Notes under the pieces: model-generated | What the model was told of the DNA's origin: nothing | The model's input: only the letters and a program-made list of their open reading frames with translations | Database searches by the model: none | Translations under genes and position numbers: made by a program | Source: Rhizobium skierniewicense | Lineage (GTDB): Bacteria > Pseudomonadota > Alphaproteobacteria > Rhizobiales > Rhizobiaceae | Direction: 5' to 3' | Length of the DNA: 64,000 bases | Assembly: GCF_014196515.1 (NCBI RefSeq) | Contig: NZ_JACIDV010000010.1 | Span: 1 to 64,000, forward strand | Shown: piece by piece, positions 56,054 to 64,000 of the stretch | Numbering within the stretch: the first letter of the stretch is position 1 | How the letters are laid out: every line of letters starts with the position of its first letter

Positions 56054-56920
56054 ATGACGACAGCGACAGCTTCACGCTCGTTGAAGAGCACCGTGTGGGC
56101 TCCCTTTCATCGTATGCCGGTCATCATTGGACTGTGCTGTGCCTGGATTGCCATCGTCGTAATCATCGGCATCACGGCGCGGTGGGCAGCACCCTATGAT
56201 TACCTCCATCAGGACCCGCTGGCCCGGTTTGCCAAGCCGTTTGTGTCGGTAGCTCATATGCTCGGGACCGACTACCTTGGCCGAGACGTTGTCAGCAATC
56301 TCTTGGTTGCAACCCAGACGACCCTGATGATCGCGGTCGTCGGATCGCTTATTTGCGCCCTGATCGGCACATGCCTGGGGCTGATCGCCGCCCATTTCGG
56401 CGGGTGGATCGATAATGCGATCATGGGTTTTTCCGACGCCATGGCATCTGTTCCATTCATCATCGTCGCATTAGGTATTCTCGCAATCTTCGGGTCGAGC
56501 CCACTGTTGTTTGTTTTTCTGGTCGGGTTCGCGAACTGGGAACGCTATGCGCGCTTGACCCGGGGGCTCGTGCTGAGCGCGAAAGAGGAAGGGTATGCGG
56601 AGGCGGCACGGATCGTTGGCGTGCCGCCGATGCGAATCTACTTGCGTCACATGCTGCCGAACATTGCGGGGCCGCTCATCGTACAATTCACTGTCAATTT
56701 CCCGGAAATCATTCTTCTCGAAAGCGGTTTGAGCTTTCTCGGTCTCGGCATCCAGCCCCCGGCCACGAGTCTCGGATTGATGGTCGCTGACGGCCGTAAC
56801 TATCTCGCTATCGCCTGGTGGCTGGCTGCGTTTCCGGGCGCGGTAATCGTGTTGACAACCCTGTCGATCAGCCTGCTCGGCGACTATCTGCGTGACCGCT
56901 TCGATGCGCGGCTCCGTTAA
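56054..56920 (+). CDS. accE: AccE ABC transporter permease
   Basis: A 288-residue DppC-type permease: N-terminal helix (VIIGLCCAWIAIVVIIGITA), the LGTDYLGRDVVSNLL motif, EAA loop EEGYAEAARIVGVPPMRIYL followed by RHMLPNIAGPLIV. It starts two bases after the accD stop. Confidence 0.94.
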   Translation: MTTATASRSLKSTVWAPFHRMPVIIGLCCAWIAIVVIIGITARWAAPYDYLHQDPLARFAKPFVSVAHMLGTDYLGRDVVSNLLVATQTTLMIAVVGSLICALIGTCLGLIAAHFGGWIDNAIMGFSDAMASVPFIIVALGILAIFGSSPLLFVFLVGFANWERYARLTRGLVLSAKEEGYAEAARIVGVPPMRIYLRHMLPNIAGPLIVQFTVNFPEIILLESGLSFLGLGIQPPATSLGLMVADGRNYLAIAWWLAAFPGAVIVLTTLSISLLGDYLRDRFDARLR

Positions 56921-56935
56921 ACGAAAGGAAACAAA

Positions 56936-57739
56936 ATGAACCCGCTGAGAATGACGCCAAAGACAATGCGCGTCGCTGGCCATCGCGGCCATAGCGAAGG
57001 CGCGCCGGAAAATACGTATGCTGCGTTTCGCGCGGCCCGCGAGTTTGCCGGACCCGGCGTGACCTGCGAAACTGACCTGCGCATTACCAGTGACGGTGAA
57101 CTGGTCCTGATACACGATGAAACCGTCGATCGGACCACCGACGGCAATGGCCTGATCTGCAACATGGCCTATTCCGAGATTGCCGCCTTGAGTGCCGGCC
57201 GATGGTTCGGCGAGGAGTTTAGAGACGAGCGAATTCCACGCCTCAGGGACGCGCTGCACTTCGCCCGCGAGCACAACATCATCTATCAGCTTGAGCTGAA
57301 GACCTATGGTCATGACGACGTGTTCTTCCCGAAGCTCCGGGCGATCATCGATGAACTCGATTGTGCTGACCTGCTGCAGTTCTCGTCCTTCGACTTTGTC
57401 CAGCTCCGGGCTCTGAAGAAATCTATTCCAGAGGTGCCGACTGTCGGCTTGTCGCATTCGCGCCTTCTCGATCCGGCCGCCATCGCACGCGAAGCCAACG
57501 TTGATGCCATCAACCTTGAGATCCACCATTTTCCAAGCGGAGAAGCAATCCAGCTCCATGACGGCGGGATTGCGACTTTCCTCCACGTTCCACCCCCGAG
57601 CAAACTGAAGAGTCTCAAGACGTACGGCGTCGATATCGAAGCCGACGTCGTTCGCTGGATTCGCGAAGGTCAGCTTGATCAGCTCATCAGCAACGATGTG
57701 TCGCAGGCCGCGCGGCTCAAGGACGAAGCCAATGGCTGA
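56936..57739 (+). CDS. accF: AccF agrocinopine phosphodiesterase
   Basis: A 267-residue glycerophosphodiester phosphodiesterase-family enzyme. It shows the GDPD motifs GHRGHSEGAPENTYAAF and HDETVDRTTDGNG, with metal ligands Glu and Asp (CETDLRIT) and the later YQLELKTYG. In C58, AccF cleaves agrocinopine A to sucrose and arabinose-2-phosphate. Ribosome-binding site cgaaaggaaac upstream. It overlaps accG by 8 bases. Confidence 0.94.
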   Translation: MNPLRMTPKTMRVAGHRGHSEGAPENTYAAFRAAREFAGPGVTCETDLRITSDGELVLIHDETVDRTTDGNGLICNMAYSEIAALSAGRWFGEEFRDERIPRLRDALHFAREHNIIYQLELKTYGHDDVFFPKLRAIIDELDCADLLQFSSFDFVQLRALKKSIPEVPTVGLSHSRLLDPAAIAREANVDAINLEIHHFPSGEAIQLHDGGIATFLHVPPPSKLKSLKTYGVDIEADVVRWIREGQLDQLISNDVSQAARLKDEANG

Positions 57740-58538
57740 TTTGCATACGGGGCACACGGTAGAGGCCATCGTAGAAGAGATTGCGAGAAAAGCGGGCGCA
57801 CTCGCCCTTCAGTATTTCCGCAAGCTCGCTGATTTGCCTGTCGAGAAAAAGGGCCATCTTGATCTCGTGACGGAAGCTGACAGGCAGGTCGAAGAATTCC
57901 TAATCGCCAATCTCAAGAGATCTTTTCCGGAAGACGGCGTCTATGGCGAGGAAGGTGGCGAGATCAATGGAACGTCCGGACGGACCTGGGTCATCGATCC
58001 TATAGATGGGACGTTCAATTTTGTTCGTGGCGGCCAGAACTGGGCGATTTCCATCGGACTTTATGAACACCGTCGGCCGGTCTTTGGTGTGATCTACGCC
58101 CCCGTGCGAGATTTGATGCTGACTGGCGGCAGGGACGTCGAGACGCAATTGAACGACAAGCCCTTGCAACCAATTCCTCCGCTCGATCTTTCCCGGGCTT
58201 CAATGGGAGTTGGTCTTCATCCGTCGGTGGCGACCGAAGACCGGCTCGAAGTTGTTCGCTTCATCTCCGATGATCTTCGTATCAGCTTCCGCTGCTGCGG
58301 TTCGGCAACGTTGTCTCTCATCGAGGTGGCGATGGGTGAAACCGATGGCTATGTGTCGTTGGGCGATTCGACCTGGGATGTGATGGCGGCGTTGCCGATA
58401 CTCGGCAATCTTGGCGTCTCGCATACGATTGACTGGGACAGAACCGAACTACCGCAGAAGCTCCGTTTTGCTTGTGGAAGCGACACTTTTCTGGAGAAAG
58501 TAAGACCACTGCTCCAGAAAGTGGCGGTTGCTGCCTAA
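57732..58538 (+). CDS. accG: AccG arabinose-phosphate phosphatase-like protein
   Basis: A 268-residue inositol monophosphatase-family enzyme: DLVTEADRQVEEFL, GEEGGE metal-binding Glu residues, the motif WVIDPIDGTFNFVRG and the C-terminal STWDVMAALPIL. It dephosphorylates the sugar phosphate released by AccF. The start overlaps accF, and the stop overlaps the next ATG (58538). Confidence 0.93.
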   Translation: MADLHTGHTVEAIVEEIARKAGALALQYFRKLADLPVEKKGHLDLVTEADRQVEEFLIANLKRSFPEDGVYGEEGGEINGTSGRTWVIDPIDGTFNFVRGGQNWAISIGLYEHRRPVFGVIYAPVRDLMLTGGRDVETQLNDKPLQPIPPLDLSRASMGVGLHPSVATEDRLEVVRFISDDLRISFRCCGSATLSLIEVAMGETDGYVSLGDSTWDVMAALPILGNLGVSHTIDWDRTELPQKLRFACGSDTFLEKVRPLLQKVAVAA

Positions 58539-59008
58539 TGCGGCGTGATGCCACCAGAATATGTCAAACACCACTCGGCGCGAAGGTCGACCAATACGCG
58601 GCACTTTGTACGCGATCGGCCGACCTCGCCCCCGGTGACGTTGAGGTTCTCCTCATCACGAGCCGAGATACCGGCCGTTGGGTAATACCCAAAGGTTGGC
58701 CGATGAGTAAGAAGAAGCCGCATCAGGTTGCTAAACAGGAAGCGTGGGAAGAGGCAGGGGTCAGAGGGCGTGTCAGCAAGTTGCCTCTTGGCCACTACAC
58801 CTACGATAAGAAGATCTCTCTGGATGAGGTTCTTCCCTGTCTCGTTCAGGTTTATCTGCTGATGGTTTCGGAGGTCGAAGACGAGTTCCCTGAGAAGGGC
58901 CAACGCCGCAAAAGGTGGTGTTCACCAGCGGATGCCGCTCTGGCAGTAAATGAACCCGGACTCCAGCAGCTTCTCTTCAATTTGGGCGGCCAGAACGCCG
59001 ACGTTTAG
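58538..59008 (+). CDS. Nudix hydrolase appended to the acc operon
   Basis: A 156-residue Nudix protein of the diphosphoinositol-polyphosphate phosphohydrolase-like class: WVIPKGWPMSKKKPHQVAKQ followed by EAWEEAGVRG. The REUXEE part is present as QEAWEEAG; the first Glu of the Nudix box is Lys, as in many alphaproteobacterial members. Its ATG overlaps the accG stop, so it is translated with the operon. A role in clearing nucleotide-sugar or phosphosugar by-products is possible but unproven. Confidence 0.85.
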   Translation: MRRDATRICQTPLGAKVDQYAALCTRSADLAPGDVEVLLITSRDTGRWVIPKGWPMSKKKPHQVAKQEAWEEAGVRGRVSKLPLGHYTYDKKISLDEVLPCLVQVYLLMVSEVEDEFPEKGQRRKRWCSPADAALAVNEPGLQQLLFNLGGQNADV

Positions 59009-59066
59009 CGTCGCCGGCCAGTCGGAACTTCTGACAATCTCAGCGAGCGACGCGATCGAGGATACT

Positions 59067-60047
59067 ATGGATATCAATCTGTTGAGAAAGACCCCGGATT
59101 TGAGAGGGGTTGCGGACATTCGACTGGTGACGCTCGAGGATGGTCCCGCGCGAGGTCAAAGACTACTCATTGCCCGGAACGCGAAGGGGATTTCATTCGA
59201 GATTGCCGTCGACAGAGGATTTGATGTCTCCAGTCTTTCTTTCAAGGGCGTGAACATCGGCTGGAATTCGCCGGCACAAATGCGGTTTCCTCCGTCTGAT
59301 CCCGGCTCGGAGGACGGGTGGGGGTTCCTGCGCAACTTCGATGGCTTCATGGTGACCTGCGGACTTGACCACGTCAGCCGCCCGCGCGAAACGGATATTT
59401 CGCACTACGGACACCCCCATCTTAAAACGAGAAAAATGCCGCAGCACGGTAGGATCTCCACCGAGAAAGCGCGGTTGGTGGGATATGGGGTCGACCAGGG
59501 CAGCGAGGAAATCTTTTGTGAGGGCATCGTCAGGCAGGCAAGTGTATTTGGTGAGACACTCGAATTGCGGCGGCGCGTAACACTTGGGATATTTGCCTCT
59601 GAAATAGTGATCGATGATGTGGTTACCAATCGAGGCTTCGTCCCGTCCCATCACGCGATGATCTACCACCTGAATTTGGGGTATCCGTTTCTTGATGAGA
59701 ACCTGGAGTTCACAGGTCTACCTGAACTTCTCGCGGCAAAAATGCTGGTTGAGCAACCTCTGCCAAATGACAAATACGGTGAGCGCGTGGATTCTGTAGA
59801 TAGTCGCGATATTCCCTGGTCCGATCCCATCATGCTCTCAAACCCGGCGCTCGATGTATCTGTGGGCTTATCGTTCAGCCGAACGCACCTGAACAGGCTG
59901 GCGATCTGGCGAGCGTATCAATCAGGTATGTACGCCCTTGGCGTCGAGCCTCGTACCGACATCGCAGAAGACCGTCCACTCCTGCAGCCGGGGGAGAGCT
60001 GCAACTATACGATCGGATTGGTGTTTGGCTCCTATGAGGGCGCTTGA
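59067..60047 (+). CDS. DUF4432/aldose-1-epimerase-like protein
   Basis: A 326-residue protein of the galactose-mutarotase-like DUF4432 family: FEIAVDRGFDVSSLSFKGVN, PGSEDGWGFLRNFDGFMVTC, GLDHVSRPRETD, then HLNLGYPFLD. Conserved His and Glu residues of the beta-sandwich active site appear present. The ATG at 59067 is preferred to upstream codons inside the Nudix gene. It may interconvert sugar anomers from agrocinopine breakdown; this is inference from neighbours. Confidence 0.82.
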   Translation: MDINLLRKTPDLRGVADIRLVTLEDGPARGQRLLIARNAKGISFEIAVDRGFDVSSLSFKGVNIGWNSPAQMRFPPSDPGSEDGWGFLRNFDGFMVTCGLDHVSRPRETDISHYGHPHLKTRKMPQHGRISTEKARLVGYGVDQGSEEIFCEGIVRQASVFGETLELRRRVTLGIFASEIVIDDVVTNRGFVPSHHAMIYHLNLGYPFLDENLEFTGLPELLAAKMLVEQPLPNDKYGERVDSVDSRDIPWSDPIMLSNPALDVSVGLSFSRTHLNRLAIWRAYQSGMYALGVEPRTDIAEDRPLLQPGESCNYTIGLVFGSYEGA

Positions 60048-60464
60048 AGCTTGGCGACAGTGACGACCTTTTCCTCGAGCTGAAACCATCCGCGTGAAAA
60101 AGAGGAGGGGCGCCTCAAAGTCATGCCCGGTCTGATCAACCATGTCGTCTCGTGGGCATAGTCCCCGGCATCGGTTCTTCCAAAAATTTTACGGAAGTGG
60201 TCGCACAAAATTCCGGACATCGCAGCGGGTCGAAAAGATAGTCTTTATCACCGCGCTTTGCCATGCTGCATCTCAGTTGAAGGGAATTTGCTAGACACGA
60301 GGACGGAACCAGACGAACGTGAAGAATAACACAGCGAATGGCTTGGTTCCATCCTCGACGGGCAGATTGAGGTCCACGGTGACAAGCGCCTGACAAATAA
60401 ACTGGCAATCGCCAAATTGTTTCCCAGCGTTCACTGAAATCGACTTACCGCACCTCTGCAGCAG
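60048..60464. other. Region between acc genes and the T-DNA border
   Basis: About 420 bases with no convincing gene. A minus-strand frame of 67 codons (60291-60494) crosses the border repeat and is probably not native. Confidence 0.4.
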
Positions 60465-60489
60465 CGGCAGGATATATGGCAGTGTAAAC
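60465..60489 (+). repeat. T-DNA border repeat 1
   Basis: A 25-bp match to the Ti border consensus: cggcaggatatat at 60465-60477, six variable bases (ggcagt), then gtaaac at 60484-60489. VirD2 cleaves such repeats. In this orientation T-DNA lies to the right, so it acts as a left border for the acs segment. Confidence 0.93.
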
Positions 60490-61253
60490 TCCATTTTCGA
60501 ACGCGGTTCAGGGCACCTACGATTATCGAAAAAGGATAACGGCTGCAGGAATATATATGACTATGAAAAGTGCGGGCGTTGTGGCCTTACTGGGTGTGAA
60601 ATCGCCGTCAGTTTTTGAACTTACTGAACACGTGTTTATGGCATTTAGTATAGCCGTATGCGGGATTTCCGCCTTCCGTTTTGTCAGCGGGAAGCCGCGA
60701 GACAGTGGAATGACCCGTACTGCAATCTGAGCCTATGAAAGAAACACAAAATCAATCAGCGAGAGAGAAACTTTTGTTTCTCTGAATCAAAAGCGGACCG
60801 AGGCAATCATGCCATTTTATCGACTTTGAGCCTGAATTGAAGTTTATTCGCATCAACGAGTAAATACTTTAATGGTGATTGTAAGACGAAATAGGTTAGG
60901 CCCGTCATGAATACCTAACAGGTCCCACTAGAAGGCATCTTGATTTAATAAAATTGCTCATAATTCAGTTAAGAGCGCGACGATGTATTATGTACCGATA
61001 AGACCGTAAATTATTCTGGGCAATTGTCGAATGAAATTATTTCGAATTTTATCTGCTGAAATAATTTCGCAATACATTATAATATAAGATAAATGTCTGA
61101 AAACAATACATAGTCCCATGTCAAATTACAAAGCAAGTGAACGGTGCATACGGCCGAATATGTCCGATCTTATTTGATATTTGAATTTAAAGTACTCAGT
61201 ATTCAGAAATACTTCAATAACTGTGCGCATTCGTCAACAAAAAATTACGAAGC
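60490..61253. other. AT-rich T-DNA between border 1 and acs
   Basis: 764 bases, strongly AT-rich, without genes on either strand. It lies 3' of acs and should contain the plant polyadenylation signals. An aataaa reads on the minus strand at 60843-60848. Acctaacaggtccc-like or overdrive sequences were not recognised. Confidence 0.5.
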
Positions 61254-62543
61254 CTACTCCTCTTCAGAATCGTAGATGTCAAGGTGAGGTGCCTGCACGT
61301 CGACCCTACGTTTGACGCCAGCGCTCTTCCAAGCAAGTAAAGCCATGTCGTCCTCTGAGCGGTCGGAAATTACCAAATCTGGAAGATCATGCAGCAGGGG
61401 TATACCAGGCGTTCCTTGGCGACAGCGGATGTAATGGCGAAGGTCGGTGTCCCATGCTTCCTCTCTACCGGTGAAAAACTCGTTATGGAATTGCAACCTT
61501 TTTCCTTGTGTCACAGCACTAAAATCGTAACTTCGGGTACCGGTCGAGAGTTTTAGGTTTGGTCTCGCTTCCTTTATATCGCGATCAAACTTTACATAGT
61601 AAGCCAAACGCGTGCTCGCTTCGCTAGCCCTGTACGCGAGTCTTTCGTCTTCAGTTGCCGCGTCTTCTAAAGTGTCTTCAGAAACGTAGGACAGCATAGT
61701 TTGAACAGCAAAAATGCAAATGTCTTGGGCGAGGACGGAATCAATCCAATATTTTGCAGCCCCATATATTTCATCAACAGTCGGATGAGAATGCCCCAGA
61801 TCCCTTGCGATCCGAACCATTTCCATTGGAAAAAGCATAGGCATGAGGGGCACAGTCTGCCTCCATCGAGGTTCCGGATCTGCACTCTCTACCAGTTGCA
61901 CAAAGTGATCCCCATCAATGTACTTGAAGGTGTAGAATAGAAGAGCAACCTTGCCAAAATACGCCGACCTATAGCTTAACCAGGCCACGATGAGATGAGC
62001 TTCGTCATCGCGGCCGTCGAGAATGAAGGTTGCGTCCGGATTCACCTGAATCGCGCTGTCGAGGATATCTTCAAGAGTGCTTATAGTCTGGTCAGTAACC
62101 CTGTAGTTTGTCTCAGAGATCTTACCGTTCTCGATCTCGCGTATGATGACTGGTCGTCCAACGATCTGATGGGACAAAAATTTGCGAACCGGCTTATCCT
62201 CATCTAAAGCAGCAACACGAAATACATTGAATTCGTGAGCGACGATTGGAACGCCGTCCGCCGTGAGCGCAATGTCAATTTCACAAAGGTTTCTATGCCC
62301 CTCTCCAATCGCGGACAAAATAGCTGTTTTCGTACATTCTTGAATTCCCTTTCCCAAGTTAAACATGCCTCTGTGCTCAACAACCTGAACATCGAGTTTC
62401 TCGTCAAGCTTCTGGAGCAGATTTGGCGTCGAGTAACGTGCCAGCACTTCAGAGACACTTGTTCCAGCGGGGAGATCCCACTCTAGTTCCCACATCGGCC
62501 AGTTGGTATCACTCCGTCGTCTCGGCTTCCTCTGAGAAAGCAC
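61254..62543 (-). CDS. acs: Agrocinopine synthase (T-DNA gene, expressed in plants)
   Basis: A 429-residue protein related to glycerophosphodiester phosphodiesterase folds (EHRGMFNLGKGIQECTKTAI, CEIDIALTADGVPIVAHEFN), as known for Acs, which makes the sugar phosphodiester agrocinopine. Composition is AT-rich and a plant-type TATA box lies upstream, consistent with expression in the host. Starts at 62543 or at Met17 (62495, MWELEWDLPAG) are both possible. Both borders flank it. Confidence 0.88.
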   Translation of the reverse strand: MLSQRKPRRRSDTNWPMWELEWDLPAGTSVSEVLARYSTPNLLQKLDEKLDVQVVEHRGMFNLGKGIQECTKTAILSAIGEGHRNLCEIDIALTADGVPIVAHEFNVFRVAALDEDKPVRKFLSHQIVGRPVIIREIENGKISETNYRVTDQTISTLEDILDSAIQVNPDATFILDGRDDEAHLIVAWLSYRSAYFGKVALLFYTFKYIDGDHFVQLVESADPEPRWRQTVPLMPMLFPMEMVRIARDLGHSHPTVDEIYGAAKYWIDSVLAQDICIFAVQTMLSYVSEDTLEDAATEDERLAYRASEASTRLAYYVKFDRDIKEARPNLKLSTGTRSYDFSAVTQGKRLQFHNEFFTGREEAWDTDLRHYIRCRQGTPGIPLLHDLPDLVISDRSEDDMALLAWKSAGVKRRVDVQAPHLDIYDSEEE

Positions 62544-62674
62544 CTGCAGGTAAGTTAATGTTGAGGACTCACAGAAAAATAATAAAAAAAGAAAAATGCC
62601 TGCTCTACCTCCATTGTTTATGCCGCTATTTTCTTAAATTGACTAGATAATATTAATAGTCTGCATACCGAATA

Positions 62675-62682
62675 TATTTATA
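62675..62682 (-). promoter_or_regulatory. Plant-type TATA box of acs
   Basis: On the minus strand ctataaatatatt lies about 135 bases before the acs ATG, in an AT-rich stretch typical of T-DNA gene promoters. Confidence 0.6.
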
Positions 62683-62773
62683 GATAGCTTTACCTGTCTT
62701 ATTGACGTAAGCGCTTACGTTATTAACTCTGGGTTCTAACCAATCGACAGGTGGGCCAGTAGCATTACGGCGG

Positions 62774-62798
62774 CGGCAGGATATATTCAAATGTAAAT
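62774..62798 (+). repeat. T-DNA border repeat 2
   Basis: A 25-bp border: cggcaggatatat at 62774-62786, tcaaat, then gtaaat at 62793-62798. It differs by one base from the octopine TL-DNA left border as recalled. It lies in direct orientation to border 1. Confidence 0.93.
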
Positions 62799-63300
62799 GG
62801 CGTGATGTTCGGGAATTTTACATGGCACATCAATGAGCATGGTGGTTGATACAGAGCAAAAACTAACTATGCAATAGGCGTAGTAAATTGCAAATTCTTT
62901 ACAGAAATATGCATCACATGAATCGAAATATTATAACTCATTGCATTGATAAAGCGATAAAATGAAATACTTCCTCCGATGATTGTGATTTGAAATGCCT
63001 AAATTAGCATCGAGATGGGGAGTAGGTGAGAATTACGCGAACGTTAAAATTGTTTGGCCGAACATCACGCCTTTGTCGGCGATTTCAATAAGATGCGTGT
63101 CCCACTTGTAGAAAGTCTTAATAACAATCAATATTTTAATAGGGTAAAAAGACGAAATACTTCGGTGCTCATTTTAAAATTAGTTAATTTAAATCAATCC
63201 CGTGATTGATGATTTTGAGTACCAATAATACGGCCACCGAAGCCCATTTAATTATGAGATATAACTGAATTTATATTCAAAAATCAGTCACTAATTCGAG
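62799..63300. other. AT-rich T-DNA leader of the gene 5-like ORF
   Basis: About 500 bases of AT-rich sequence without bacterial-type genes. Tttatattc at about 63270 could be a TATA element for the following gene. Confidence 0.45.
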
Positions 63301-63969
63301 ATGTATGACAGTCAGCCGATATTCAACATTATCGACAGCTCGAATCTACAAGACCGGCGTGAACTTAAACTCGTTCTAATTCACACCGCGAATGCTCGCC
63401 GCAGTTTTGCACAAAAAAGTCTCATAGCTGCTCAACGCTCGTGGATAAATTTAATCACTAATACTGATGTTCCCATTGATCCACCTAAAGACAAAGTGGT
63501 CAAGCGCTTTTGCGAAGTTGCGGGCTGCCCAGGTCCAACAGATATACCCAATGTATCTTTGATGTACGTTTATTGCTCGTTTCAAGAAATGCGAGAGTAT
63601 GCACAGAAGCGATTTTATGACGGCGCTTCCGACGGAGGCGCAGTTATCTCCACCGTCCCACCCTATGCCGAAGGGATAACAAAACAAACTATGAGGTTGT
63701 GGCAGAAAAATGTTTATCAAAATACAAGCAACGAGACACATGATTTGGATGCTTACATTGCTTTTCTTCCGAGTACGTCGCTTCAAAATCCGATTTTCTC
63801 GCATATGAAGATCGGCGGCAATAGCTTCTTAGCGCCATCCCGGATTGGTCCTTTCTGTGTTGAAATAATCGCGGTCGGCAAGACTCTCTTTCAGGATAAC
63901 GGGCTGAAAAAGGAGCCCAAGATGTGGTGTGATATGGCTTTCACTTCCTTGTGGAAGCGTTTGGTCTAA
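63301..63969 (+). CDS. T-DNA gene 5-like (RolB/plast family) protein
   Basis: A 222-residue protein of the plast (RolB-like) oncogene family: IFNIIDSSNLQDRRELKLVL, RFYDGASDGGAVISTVPPYA, then FLPSTSLQNPIFSHMKIGGN and SFLAPSRIGPFCVEII. In octopine TL-DNA gene 5 (indole-lactate synthesis) is the first gene inside the left border, the same position as here. No bacterial ribosome-binding site precedes it. Other plast members cannot be excluded. Confidence 0.75.
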   Translation: MYDSQPIFNIIDSSNLQDRRELKLVLIHTANARRSFAQKSLIAAQRSWINLITNTDVPIDPPKDKVVKRFCEVAGCPGPTDIPNVSLMYVYCSFQEMREYAQKRFYDGASDGGAVISTVPPYAEGITKQTMRLWQKNVYQNTSNETHDLDAYIAFLPSTSLQNPIFSHMKIGGNSFLAPSRIGPFCVEIIAVGKTLFQDNGLKKEPKMWCDMAFTSLWKRLV

Positions 63970-64000
63970 CGTGCAGAGGTGTGTTGGCGGGGATGAAGCA

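Noticed and set aside
56471-57769. 432-codon minus-strand open frame across accE and accF
   Set aside because: Antisense shadow of two well-supported acc genes.
60291-60494. 67-codon minus-strand frame crossing T-DNA border 1
   Set aside because: Crosses the border repeat, and nothing in it resembles a known Ti plasmid or opine gene.
1-64000. CRISPR arrays, tRNA or rRNA genes, repABC replication genes
   Set aside because: No spaced direct repeats, cloverleaf or rRNA-like sequence, and no RepA, RepB or RepC family protein was seen.

Overview
This window is part of an Agrobacterium (Rhizobiaceae) tumour-inducing (Ti) plasmid. The evidence is a near-complete vir regulon (end of virB6, virB7-B11, virG, virC, virD1-D5, virE1-E3, a virF-type gene and virR), the Ti conjugation genes with oriT (traCDG/traAFBH, traM, traR), an agrocinopine catabolism operon (accR-accABCDEFG), and T-DNA carrying agrocinopine synthase and a gene 5-like oncogene, with two canonical 25-bp T-DNA borders. 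It looks mosaic: the VirD2 and VirD1 lengths and one border recall octopine plasmids, while the long VirF, the 549-residue VirE2 and the acc/arc system recall nopaline/agrocinopine plasmids. The exact plasmid cannot be fixed from sequence alone. No repABC, rRNA, tRNA or CRISPR was seen.

Layout. 1-18.0 kb: vir core, mostly on +, with virC on -. It holds the type IV secretion channel (VirB), the response regulator (VirG), the relaxosome (VirC1, VirC2, VirD1, VirD2), the coupling protein (VirD4) and the exported effectors (VirD2, VirD5, VirE2, VirE3). 18.0-22.6 kb: a graveyard of broken genes (mocC-like, xth-like exonuclease, giant helicase/methylase, cold-shock, DUF7007). 22.6-33.4 kb: the region next to oriT, with ProQ/FinO-like, XRE, ArdC antirestriction, Xre-RES toxin-antitoxin, DUF736, HU, WGR and nuclease genes, then traG-traD-traC. 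33.3-33.5 kb: oriT with a tra box. 33.5-40.9 kb: traA-F-B-H, a DUF3820-like gene, a decayed second ProQ-like gene and traM.

41-47.5 kb: accessory vir genes, each behind a vir box (virF, an unknown minus-strand gene, a HAD phosphatase, virR), mixed with IS66 and IS5 remnants. 47.5-60.0 kb: the opine and quorum-sensing module. A divergent arc-like operon on - (phosphate-transporter homologue with a frameshift, truncated sucrose phosphorylase, intact traR) faces accR-accA-G on +, followed by a Nudix gene and an epimerase-like gene. 60.0-64.0 kb: AT-rich T-DNA, with a border at 60465, acs, a second border at 62774 and a gene 5-like ORF.

How it works together. Plant signals act through VirG on the vir boxes to assemble the T4SS and move T-DNA and effectors into the plant. 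The transformed plant makes agrocinopine through Acs. The bacterium imports and cleaves it with AccA-G. Relief of AccR repression should also raise TraR, which at quorum switches on the tra operons through the tra box at oriT, with TraM as antiactivator.
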